Assembly: GCA_020634455.1 (NCBI GenBank)
Contig: JACKBQ010000001.1
Location: 1,798,001 to 1,862,000 of the forward strand
DNA: 64,000 nt
Source: Ardenticatenaceae bacterium
Lineage (GTDB): Bacteria; Chloroflexota; Anaerolineae; Promineifilales; Promineifilaceae
Reading direction: 5' to 3'
Part shown: in pieces, positions 8,676-16,461 of the stretch
Numbering within the stretch: position 1 is the stretch's first letter
Layout: each line of letters begins with the position of its first letter
Made by a program: the position numbers and the translations under genes
Notes under the pieces: model-generated
The model's database searches: none
What the model was told of the DNA's origin: nothing
What the model saw: the letters and a program-made list of their open reading frames with translations, nothing else

Positions 8676-9296
8676 TTATACCCGCGCCGCAACAACCATC
8701 GTAAACGTAGCAATAAACCAATGAATCAAAAAAGGATACAAAAAAGATTCCGACTGCCAGGCAATGAAGCCAAAGCCAGCCCCGCCAAAAATCGTGCTCA
8801 ACGTTTCCACTTCTGGCTTACCTAAATGCATAAACGCAAACGGCACCGCCTGCAAAAAAATAGCCGCCCCCGGCCCAAACGCCTGCGCCAGAGCAAATAA
8901 CATCAACCCCCGCCACATAAACTCCCACCCAAACATCTCTACCGCATTTAAAAAAGCAATCCGCCCCACCGATTGCTGCCCGGTGCGTGCCGCATAATAT
9001 TGCTGCATCCCCGGCTGCTGCGCCAAAAAATACAAAATGATAGCCATGCCCGTGCAAGCGCCCAGCGTCCAGGCCAGGCCCGTCTGCCATTTGCCCAACT
9101 TAAACCCATACTCAGCCGGAGACTCCCGAAACAGCAGCAAAATTACCAACATCGGAATTATGAAGTACCAAACAAACCGATCCAATGCCTTGGTGTTGGT
9201 AAATTTGTGCCCATAAAAATCTAACATCGGCACCACCGTAGCCAAAACAATGAGGAACGTCACCTTCAAGTCAAATTGCACACCACCAATCGTCAC
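8676..9296 (-). CDS. CPBP-family intramembrane protease homolog
   Basis: A membrane protein of about 206 residues with roughly six hydrophobic segments and the CPBP (Abi/CAAX-processing) motifs: a glutamate-arginine box (WEFMWRG), FAFMHLG and IHWFIA. Related enzymes cleave prenylated proteins or peptides inside the membrane, or give bacteriocin self-immunity; the substrate here is unknown. The first box has one glutamate (EF) rather than the usual EE pair. I chose the GTG at 9296, preceded by AGGAG, because the longer frame (to 9380) runs through an inverted repeat. The RNA methyltransferase follows at once. Confidence 0.8.
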   Translation of the reverse strand: MTIGGVQFDLKVTFLIVLATVVPMLDFYGHKFTNTKALDRFVWYFIIPMLVILLLFRESPAEYGFKLGKWQTGLAWTLGACTGMAIILYFLAQQPGMQQYYAARTGQQSVGRIAFLNAVEMFGWEFMWRGLMLFALAQAFGPGAAIFLQAVPFAFMHLGKPEVETLSTIFGGAGFGFIAWQSESFLYPFLIHWFIATFTMVVAARV

Positions 9297-9313
9297 AACC
9301 ACTCTCCTAAATA

Positions 9314-9369
9314 AACCTCCTGCAGGTTTCTCAAACAAGCCCCACCTTTGCTTAAACCTGCGGGAGGTT
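9314..9369. repeat. Inverted repeat, family D (AACCTCC...GCAGGTTT)
   Basis: AACCTCCTGCAGGTTT (from 9315) and AAACCTGCGGGAGGTT (9354-9369) are inverted copies differing at one base. A relative with the same AAACCTCC/GGAGGTTT core is at 60961-61020. Confidence 0.7.
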
Positions 9370-9393
9370 ATGCTATTCATCGGCGATTATAAC

Positions 9394-9422
9394 AAAAAAA
9401 GCCCGACCATAAGGTCGGGCTT
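9394..9422 (-). terminator. Intrinsic terminator of the SWIM gene
   Basis: On the minus strand a perfect AAGCCCGACC/GGTCGGGCTT stem-loop is followed by seven T. It lies about 30 bases beyond the SWIM gene stop. Confidence 0.92.
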
Positions 9423-9453
9423 CAAATGCAGTTTTCGTTAATGAAACGATTGT

Positions 9454-9699
9454 TTAGGCAGTCTCCGGAGTCCCAAGCATTTCACCCAGAACACGTTCAA
9501 TGGCCATAGTATGGCTGCAATAGCCGCGCGTGTGGAAAAAGCTACAATCACAATCCCACTGGCCTGATTCGTATTTGATGTGGTGCATCCCACCGCTATC
9601 CCCTTCAAGCCGGACGGTAAAAGAATCAAAACTGAATCGTTCGGGCTCCTGTGCATAGAACTTAGACTTCTCAATCTTTCCAATCATTCCATAGTCCAT
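9454..9699 (-). CDS. SWIM zinc-finger protein
   Basis: An 81-residue protein whose second half contains a SWIM-type zinc-binding motif: C50-x-C52-x8-C61-x-H63 (WDCDCSFFHTRGYCSH). SWIM domains bind DNA or proteins and occur in SWI2/SNF2 helicases, transposases and small stand-alone proteins. The N-terminal half is a short beta-rich segment (FSFDSFTVRLEGDSG) that presents the finger. AGAGAGGAG lies upstream of the ATG. The gene is monocistronic: a terminator follows, and a separate promoter/terminator unit precedes it. Exact role unknown. Confidence 0.82.
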   Translation of the reverse strand: MDYGMIGKIEKSKFYAQEPERFSFDSFTVRLEGDSGGMHHIKYESGQWDCDCSFFHTRGYCSHTMAIERVLGEMLGTPETA

Positions 9700-9762
9700 A
9701 ATTTTTTACGCTCCTCTCTGCATGATTAAAGGTTCAAGAGACTTCAGTTAAGGTTAATAGAA

Positions 9763-9791
9763 ATAAAAAACGCACGCAAAATGCGTGCGTT
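9763..9791 (-). terminator. Intrinsic terminator of the short transcript
   Basis: A 9-bp stem ACGCACGCA/TGCGTGCGT with a 3-base loop is followed on the minus strand by TTTTTTATTT. Confidence 0.9.
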
Positions 9792-9845
9792 GCGGGCTAA
9801 TAATTTGGTGCCTCAATTGATGATTTTACTGTTTTATCATCCATG
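9763..9845 (-). ncRNA. Candidate small RNA or leaderless micropeptide transcript
   Basis: A strong promoter and an intrinsic terminator bracket only about 80 bases. An ATG begins at 9844, almost exactly where transcription should start, and opens a 15-codon frame (MDDKTVKSSIEAPNY) to the stop at 9797. The unit could be a small RNA, a leaderless micropeptide gene or an attenuated leader of the SWIM gene downstream. Nothing I recognise matches it. Confidence 0.4.
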
Positions 9846-9850
9846 TTCCA

Positions 9851-9878
9851 AGTATAGCGGACAAACATGCGATGTCAA
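9851..9878 (-). promoter_or_regulatory. Sigma-70-type promoter
   Basis: On the minus strand TTGACA (9873-9878) is followed after 16 bases by TATACT (9851-9856). It points toward the terminator at 9763-9791 and the SWIM gene. Confidence 0.7.
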
Positions 9879-9936
9879 TAAAGCGTGAAGGACGATTTAC
9901 CTATTTTTAAGTTTCAAGTTGGGAGCAAAACAATGA

Positions 9937-12900
9937 CTATGCTGCCTGAGGAATTGTGAACTGGAAGGAGGTGCCTCTGCCTATTTCGCTTTCCACCCAA
10001 ATTTCGCCGCCATGTAGTTCAATAATACCTTTGGTTATTGAAAGGCCCAGCCCCGTCCCTTTGGCTTGGCGGATGTTGGGGTCATCGGAGCGGAAAAATT
10101 TGGTGAACAGTTTTTCCAGGTCCTGGGGGGAGATACCGTAGCCATTATCCTTGACACAACACCAAACCATCGGTCGCATTTGTTCTGAGTCTTGCGAAGA
10201 AACCATGCGGGTCATGAATTTGAGGGCCACGTCGGTATCTGGGGGAGAGTATTTGCAGGCGTTACTGAGCAGGTTGGTAAGTACCTGCACCATGCGCCCC
10301 TTGTCGGCCATGATGAGCGGCAGCTCTTCTGGCAGCTCCAGATGAATGCGAATATCTTTCTCGTCGCACATCCCTTTGACGGTTTGCATGGTTTCGTTAA
10401 CTACATTGACAAAGGAGGTCGGGGCCAGTTCCATGTGCAATTGGCCTGTTTCAATGCGAGAAATATCGGTAAGGTCTTGGATTTGCTGGCTCATGCGCCG
10501 AATGTTCGCGGCCATAATTTCCAGGAAGTTTTGTTGTTGCTCGGTGAGTTTGCCTGTCATACCAGAGAGGAGCAGATCGGTGTAGCCGCGCAGAGAGGTC
10601 ATGGGGGTTTTAAGTTCGTGGGAGACCATAGACACGAATTCAGATTTGGCTTGATTGGCTTCGTTGACTTTTTCGTAAAGGATGGCATTGGCGATGGCGG
10701 CGGCGGCGTGGCTGGTGATGCGTACGGCCGTTTGCACATCCATCGCCGAATATTTATTCAGCTCATCACTTTCGATAGCAATCACCCCAATTAGCTCCTG
10801 CTTATTGATGAAGGGCAGCGTCATTTGAGACAGTGTGTTGAAATGAGCGATGACGTAATTTTCTTCTTCATGGACATTGGGCGCGTAATGTGGCTCTTTG
10901 GTTTGGATCACTTGCCCAATCAGGCCAGATTTAGCAGATAATTTTTGCTGGTCGGGCAGCAACTCTGGCTGATCGTACCCCCACGTCACTTTGCGGAAAA
11001 TTTCGCCCTCTTCATTGACCAGCGCAATGGCTCCGGCCACACCCTGGTAAATGCTTAACATGCGCTCTAACGTCAGATTAAGCACATTGTCCAGATTCAG
11101 GGTGGTGCTGAGATCGCGGTCTAGCTGCTGGAGCAAGAACAGCTCATCCACACTTTTTTGCAGGGCTTCGTCTGTTTGGGCCAGCAAGCGGGCGTTTTCC
11201 ATGGCAACCACCGCTTGGCCGGCAAAGGCCATCAGCAAACTTTGGTCTTCCTGATTAAACTCTGCTTTGTTCCGCTTGTTGATTACTTGAAGCACACCCA
11301 GAACCGTATTTTGGCGCACCAGTGGTATGGTGAGAATGGATTCCGAGCTGAAATTTGAGCCAGCATCAATGTCGGAAAACCAGCGGGTGTCGTCCTTGAC
11401 ATGGTTAACGAGGATGGGGCGACCAGTTTGTGCGGCCGTTCCGGCCAAACCAGTGCCCAATGTCAGACGACGCCCCACCAGCCCGCCGCTTGTGGGGCCT
11501 CGCGCTACTTTAAATTCCAGCTCACCATCCTCGTCGCGGGTGATCATGAAGGTGCCTGCTTCGGTATCCAGCAGCTCCATTGCGGTATCTAAAATGAGTT
11601 CTAGCAGGGGCTCCAACTCTTTGTTAGAGGCTAGCGAGAAGGTCACCTTGTTCATGATTTCCAACTGCTCGGCACGCTGCTTTAGCTCGGCGTTGGTCTC
11701 AATGCGCTCCAGCGCTGTGGCGGTGCGGTCGGCAAAGACGGTGAACAACTGCTGCTGCCTGGCCCGAATTTTCTGGCTGGGGTCGCGGTAGAAGGTGTGG
11801 ATGGCTCCGATGGTGTCGGCTCCAGCGTTAAGTGGGGCAGCAATCCAGGAACGGCCGTACTCATCTTCCTTCACCACCATTTGCCCCATGCTCATTACCT
11901 GGTGGATGGCTGGATCAGTTACCACCTTATCTTTGCCCTCTTTTTCTTCGTACCGTTCACCCTTTTCCAGGTAAAACGCCGTGTAAATTTGCTTGGTCGC
12001 CTTGTCACGCAGCGAAATGAAAAAATCGTCAATATCCAGCAGACGCTGGAAGTTGATAAAAACCAGCTCTAGCAATGCATCAAAATCAATGGTGAAGTTA
12101 AGCGCCTGGGAGAATTGGCTGAGCATATCCAGCTCTGAAACGCGCGTTTCCAGGCGGCGAATGACGTTGGCACGTTCTAACCCAATAAGCGACTGGTCTA
12201 CCAGGGAGCTGATGTAGTTAATTTCTGACTGGTGGAAATGGTCGCGGCTTGTCTTGGGGGAAAGCGAGAGCCAGCCCAGCAGCTCTCGTCCGTTATTAAT
12301 TGGCACCAAAACGGCCGCATTTAACGCCTCTACCGCCTCTGATTGGGTGGACAACGATTGTGGCCAGGCGCGCGTCTCCGTTAAATCAATGGGGCCGGTG
12401 GTTTCGCGCATGTAGGTCACCAGGGGCGATTCTGAATTCAGACGCCCGGAGGCTCCATTATCGTAGCTGCTGTAATAATTCATCTGGGCATCAGGCAAAA
12501 AGAGGTGCGGCGTGCTGTCTGGCACCCCAGAAGCGACGTATTTGAGCAGATTTTTAGCCACTTGATCAGTATTTACGGCCGTTGTCAATTCCCGATTGTA
12601 TCCCCGCAGTAGCTTGTCCAGCGCCACCGGCTTGGCAAAAAAGAGCTGGTCAATTGCACCCTGCAATTGCGTACGCAGCGGGTTAAACAGCAGCACCATC
12701 AGAACCACCAGCATAGATAACAACACTGGATTTTCTGTTACAACGCCAAATGTATTGGTTAACCCTACCGTCACCAGAAAAAAGGCCAGCAGCAAGAAAC
12801 CAGTCATGGCAACATAAGAAATTGAGCGGCGAAGAACCAGATCAAAATCAAGCAACCGGTAACGAATAATGGTGTAGGCGATGGCCAGTGGGAAAATTAC

Positions 12901-13902
12901 CAGCGGTGGCAGATAAAAAGCAGATGGCAGCCAGGCAACATCAATCATCTGTGAGGCAGGGATGAAAAAGACGATAACCGGGGTGAACGCCAACACGCTG
13001 CCAAAAAAGATAATGCGCGCTTGCTGTCGCACCAATGGCGAAGGGGAACGGTAACCGCGATAAGCCATCATAAACAGGGAGATGAGGATGGCCAACCCGT
13101 TGAGCAAAAAGAGGGTACGCCAGGGGATGGCATATCGCCAGACATCGGTGGCGTTGTGCAGCCAAAGCTGCGCCCAAAGCCCAGCGACAACGCCAGGCAG
13201 CAGCGTCAGCCAACGGCCATGTGGGTATTTGTTTACAAAGCTCATCTCGTGGGGAAATACGGCCGTTAACCAAATACAAAATCCCGGCGTCAATGAAAGG
13301 GCCAACAGCCACACCCGGTCAAATTCTTGCGTGGTAAGCATGTTGAATAAGCCAGCAACTGCCAACGCCGCGGCCACCATGAACAAGCCAAACACCTGTG
13401 CGGCTTCAGATTTCGGCCGTACCACAAAGGTCCAAACCCCAATTATCAACAACAAAAAGCCAACCAGATAAAACAGACCAAACTGGTTCCATAAAGCCTG
13501 GTTGCCAAAGGAGATAACCGGCAAGGTCACCACGCGCTCCGCGTCTGGATGGCTTGGCTCAATTTCGCTAGCCGACGGGGGCTGAACCAGGGTAATCTGC
13601 ACGGAATCACCCAGGTCAAAAGTAGCGATCGCCGCTAAATATTCTGAAACGCTAGCAACTGGCTGGTTGTTTACGGCCGTAATCCGATCTGGATACCCTA
13701 CCAACGCCTCATCACCCTGCGAGGGCCATTCTGGTTCACCAGAATCATTGATCACCAGATTAGGGTCTATAAAAAAGCCAAGAAAGGGGGATTGTGCCCA
13801 GCGCAGCGCCGAAAACGGCAGGAGAACGTAAATGATGCCGCCCACAAGCAGCAACAACCCGACCAGTCCGACTCGCAGTTGGCTAACTCTTTCCGCTGTC
13901 AC
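9937..13902 (-). CDS. Multi-GAF membrane sensor histidine kinase
   Basis: A 1321-residue hybrid sensor. A first membrane helix (about 12-32) is followed by a PDZ-like extracytoplasmic segment (about 60-120), a block of seven or so membrane helices (about 135-385), and at least three GAF-type domains (about 430-1075; two contain GTGLAGTAAQTGRPILVN and KSGLIGQVIQTKEPHYAPN). A HisKA domain with the phospho-accepting H1095 (SHELKTP) and a HATPase_c domain (N-box LTNLLSNACKYSPP, G1 DNGYGIS, G2 GTGLGLS) complete it. It autophosphorylates and passes phosphate to an unlinked regulator. The signal is unknown; GAF domains suggest small ligands or redox cues. It is a lone gene with no receiver nearby. 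Confidence 0.93.
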   Translation of the reverse strand: MTAERVSQLRVGLVGLLLLVGGIIYVLLPFSALRWAQSPFLGFFIDPNLVINDSGEPEWPSQGDEALVGYPDRITAVNNQPVASVSEYLAAIATFDLGDSVQITLVQPPSASEIEPSHPDAERVVTLPVISFGNQALWNQFGLFYLVGFLLLIIGVWTFVVRPKSEAAQVFGLFMVAAALAVAGLFNMLTTQEFDRVWLLALSLTPGFCIWLTAVFPHEMSFVNKYPHGRWLTLLPGVVAGLWAQLWLHNATDVWRYAIPWRTLFLLNGLAILISLFMMAYRGYRSPSPLVRQQARIIFFGSVLAFTPVIVFFIPASQMIDVAWLPSAFYLPPLVIFPLAIAYTIIRYRLLDFDLVLRRSISYVAMTGFLLLAFFLVTVGLTNTFGVVTENPVLLSMLVVLMVLLFNPLRTQLQGAIDQLFFAKPVALDKLLRGYNRELTTAVNTDQVAKNLLKYVASGVPDSTPHLFLPDAQMNYYSSYDNGASGRLNSESPLVTYMRETTGPIDLTETRAWPQSLSTQSEAVEALNAAVLVPINNGRELLGWLSLSPKTSRDHFHQSEINYISSLVDQSLIGLERANVIRRLETRVSELDMLSQFSQALNFTIDFDALLELVFINFQRLLDIDDFFISLRDKATKQIYTAFYLEKGERYEEKEGKDKVVTDPAIHQVMSMGQMVVKEDEYGRSWIAAPLNAGADTIGAIHTFYRDPSQKIRARQQQLFTVFADRTATALERIETNAELKQRAEQLEIMNKVTFSLASNKELEPLLELILDTAMELLDTEAGTFMITRDEDGELEFKVARGPTSGGLVGRRLTLGTGLAGTAAQTGRPILVNHVKDDTRWFSDIDAGSNFSSESILTIPLVRQNTVLGVLQVINKRNKAEFNQEDQSLLMAFAGQAVVAMENARLLAQTDEALQKSVDELFLLQQLDRDLSTTLNLDNVLNLTLERMLSIYQGVAGAIALVNEEGEIFRKVTWGYDQPELLPDQQKLSAKSGLIGQVIQTKEPHYAPNVHEEENYVIAHFNTLSQMTLPFINKQELIGVIAIESDELNKYSAMDVQTAVRITSHAAAAIANAILYEKVNEANQAKSEFVSMVSHELKTPMTSLRGYTDLLLSGMTGKLTEQQQNFLEIMAANIRRMSQQIQDLTDISRIETGQLHMELAPTSFVNVVNETMQTVKGMCDEKDIRIHLELPEELPLIMADKGRMVQVLTNLLSNACKYSPPDTDVALKFMTRMVSSQDSEQMRPMVWCCVKDNGYGISPQDLEKLFTKFFRSDDPNIRQAKGTGLGLSITKGIIELHGGEIWVESEIGRGTSFQFTIPQAA

Positions 13903-14028
13903 AAATAGAAAACCTATCAGATATTAAAAAAACGAGGCAATTATTTGATACTTACCAACAAACCGCTGGTTAGGGAACAACTGGCTTCGCACAACGGCCG
14001 TTTTATAACTGCCACGCATACGTTCACA

Positions 14029-16413
14029 TCATGGTTGAACACGGATGTCTGACAATAATAAGCGATCATCAATATAGTGTCCATCCTCGGCAACAATATT
14101 CTGTGGTGCTTTTGTCACCGCGTCAATTAAAGCCACGTGAATACTGTAAGAACCGGGTGGCAGGTTGGGGTCAAGCGGCAAAATATGCGTATCCGCCACA
14201 ATTTGGCCCGATTGCCAACTGCTGGTGGGGGCCGATTGCGGCGGGGAAATATCCGTTGTCAACATTGGCATCCAGTCGGCACAAGGTGGTTGACACAACA
14301 CTACCTCTACCATATAGTCTGGTGGGGCGTCACGCAGCGCTTCCCAGTACAGCGTTACCTCCAGCGCATCGCCCGGTTTTAGCACCCGCTGGCTATAGGC
14401 ATACCCCGTCAGGCGAACATCATTAAAGAAGTTTTGGTTGAGCAAGTTGGGGAAGGAACGGCCGTCTTCCCGCCAATTAGCCACCTCGGCAATGGTGATG
14501 TCGCCCAGCGGCAGCGCATCGCCCAAAAAGGTGCCATCCGGGTTGGCAATGCCCAGCCGGTAGCTGTTTTCCCCCGGCGCGTAGAGGCCAATGCTGAGTT
14601 TGGCATTCCCCGGCGTGTACATCGTCTCGCTGGCGTGCAGGCGAATTGAATCCACAAAGCGATCCCCCGGCTGCCACTGGCTGCTGGGGAAATTGCCCAG
14701 GCCGGGATGTGTGTCTCGTTGGGCAATCAACGTGCCAGTCGCCTCGTCAATCAGATGCACAAACAGCAAAAAGTTGCCCGGCGGCTGGCCGATCACTTCC
14801 CAGTACAAATCAATCGTGATGTAGCCACCGGGTTGCAGCGTCGTATCATCCAACTCATAGCCACGCAGGATGGCAAAGCTGTCGAACTGGGCGTTGGTGG
14901 GGTTGGGAACGCCTGCACCGAGCGGCGAACTGGCACCCTCCGCCGCAAACGATTCCGGTCGGGCAAACGCCGCCGCCAGATACCCAAAAATTGCCACAAT
15001 GGTAAGCGCAGCCATGCCCACGTTGACCACCGCTGCCAAAATAGCCGCAGGTTTGCTACTTCCCAGCCAATCCACCCAGGCAGCCAGGCCATAAAACGTG
15101 AGCAGCGCCAGCGCAGGCAGCGCCGGGAAAAAGAAGCGCCCCATCGCCCCAGCCGGGCTAACGAGCAGATAGTTGAAAACCACCGCAAAGAGAAGAGCGA
15201 CATCGAGTGCGAGTAGGAGTAGGGGGAAAATTGACCCCCACCCTGGCCCTCCCCCTGAGAGGGGGAGGGAACGCTGCCCCCACTCTCCTAAGGGAGCGGG
15301 CAGGGGTGAGGGTGAAAGTCGCTGCTGAAACCAAGCAATGGGCAAAAAGCGCATAACCAACCCCAGCAAACCCACACCAACCAGCCAGCCCAGCCACCGA
15401 TAAATACCATCTGGCAGGGGCACCTGCCCGTAGCCAAAGCGGCCCCACAGGCTGGTCCAGGTGTAGGGCAGTTCAAAAATGGCCACTCCCCAGCTGTCAG
15501 CGGGATTACGCACGCCCCACAGCTCCGTGAGGCGCTCAAAGCCGGTGGGCTCGCCATACAAAATCTGGTTTCGCACAAACCACCAGCCCGCAATGAGCAA
15601 GGTAAAGGCGGCGATGAGTAAATTGGCTTCCCACCACAGCCGCCACTGTTTTTTGCGCCAGGCCACCCAGGTAACGGCCGTTTCAAGCAACACCGCCACC
15701 GCCGCCAGATTAAACTTGCTCATCAGCGCCACGCCAAACAGCACGCCCAGCCAGATGCCCCAGCGGCGGGTCAACCCGGCTTTTGACTGCACCAGTTTGA
15801 CACTGGCCACGAGAACGGCCGTCCCGCTCAGCGCGGCAATCACATCATTGTTGATTGACCCGGCCATATAGACAAACATCGGGTTAAAAGCAACAAATGC
15901 AGCAGAACCGAGGGCGAGAGACGGCCGTTTTGGCCACAGCATCCGCCCTAGCAGCCATGTCAGGTACACCACCCCAGCGCCAATCAGCACGTTTAGCCCG
16001 CGCACGATGTGCACCGCCAGCGCCTCGCCCGTCCAGGGGAACGCCTCAGCGGCGGTGTGCAGGTATTGGTTTTTGTTGTCGTCCCCCACTTCCCAGTAGC
16101 GGTACTGCCAAAACGGATTGTTTTCCAGATTGGTACAGGCGGGCTTGCCGGTGTCAATCCAAAACGTGGCCGCCGCCCCCAGCGCATAAAACAGCGGCGG
16201 ATGATGCCCCTGCGCGTTGCACCCTTCCCCCTGAATCGGCAGGCTTTTTAGTTGGATGATATTCTGCACAAAGCGATAATGGCGCAGCTCGTCCGTGGAC
16301 TCAAACAGCGGATTGATGACGCTAGACGCAAAAGACAAAATGACAAACGCCAGCAAAATCAGGGTGATCGGTTGTTTGACACTCCGCTTTATCACTCTTT
16401 TCTCCAAAATCAT
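14029..16413 (-). CDS. GT-C membrane glycosyltransferase-like protein with C-terminal beta domains
   Basis: A 794-residue protein: about ten membrane helices in the first 500 residues and two extracytoplasmic beta-sandwich-like modules after that (each with YWE ... PPGNFLLFVHLID or PPDYMVEV patterns). The first loop has the acidic motif STDELRHYRF and HHPPLFYALG, as in GT-C enzymes that use polyprenyl-phosphate sugars (GT39/GT83/DUF2142-like). It would move a sugar from a lipid donor to a surface acceptor. Residues encoded by 15231-15318 come from a G/C-rich repeat inserted in frame. I chose the ATG at 16413; the longer frame overlaps the next gene. There is no clear ribosome-binding site because a repeat lies directly upstream. 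Confidence 0.75.
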   Translation of the reverse strand: MILEKRVIKRSVKQPITLILLAFVILSFASSVINPLFESTDELRHYRFVQNIIQLKSLPIQGEGCNAQGHHPPLFYALGAAATFWIDTGKPACTNLENNPFWQYRYWEVGDDNKNQYLHTAAEAFPWTGEALAVHIVRGLNVLIGAGVVYLTWLLGRMLWPKRPSLALGSAAFVAFNPMFVYMAGSINNDVIAALSGTAVLVASVKLVQSKAGLTRRWGIWLGVLFGVALMSKFNLAAVAVLLETAVTWVAWRKKQWRLWWEANLLIAAFTLLIAGWWFVRNQILYGEPTGFERLTELWGVRNPADSWGVAIFELPYTWTSLWGRFGYGQVPLPDGIYRWLGWLVGVGLLGLVMRFLPIAWFQQRLSPSPLPAPLGEWGQRSLPLSGGGPGWGSIFPLLLLALDVALLFAVVFNYLLVSPAGAMGRFFFPALPALALLTFYGLAAWVDWLGSSKPAAILAAVVNVGMAALTIVAIFGYLAAAFARPESFAAEGASSPLGAGVPNPTNAQFDSFAILRGYELDDTTLQPGGYITIDLYWEVIGQPPGNFLLFVHLIDEATGTLIAQRDTHPGLGNFPSSQWQPGDRFVDSIRLHASETMYTPGNAKLSIGLYAPGENSYRLGIANPDGTFLGDALPLGDITIAEVANWREDGRSFPNLLNQNFFNDVRLTGYAYSQRVLKPGDALEVTLYWEALRDAPPDYMVEVVLCQPPCADWMPMLTTDISPPQSAPTSSWQSGQIVADTHILPLDPNLPPGSYSIHVALIDAVTKAPQNIVAEDGHYIDDRLLLSDIRVQP
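15231..15318. repeat. G/C-rich repeat inserted in frame inside a GT-C gene
   Basis: An 88-base block of alternating C-rich and G-rich runs (CCCTCCCCCTGAGAGGGGGA core) encodes a low-complexity peptide (LSPSPLPAPLGEWG ... LPLSGGGPGWG) that interrupts a membrane protein. Similar peptides appear where intergenic repeats of this type enter genes. Confidence 0.65.
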
Positions 16414-16416
16414 GTT

Positions 16417-16461
16417 GTAGAGACGTTGCAATGCAACGTCTCTACAATGCAACGTCTCTAC
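16417..16461. repeat. GTAGAGACGTTGCA inverted repeat supplying a stop codon
   Basis: GTAGAGACGTTGCA (16417-16430) and TGCAACGTCTCTAC (16432-16445) are perfect complements separated by one base; a second TGCAACGTCTCTAC follows at 16448-16461. The TAG stop of the upstream GT-C gene (16458-16460) lies inside the repeat, and the next ATG begins only 4 bases beyond it. Confidence 0.85.

Noticed and set aside
8670..8686. GTATAAT directly upstream of the RNA methyltransferase start, resembling a -10 box of a leaderless promoter
   Set aside because: GTATAA is the last codon and stop of the upstream CPBP gene; the two genes are 7 bases apart and need no separate promoter.
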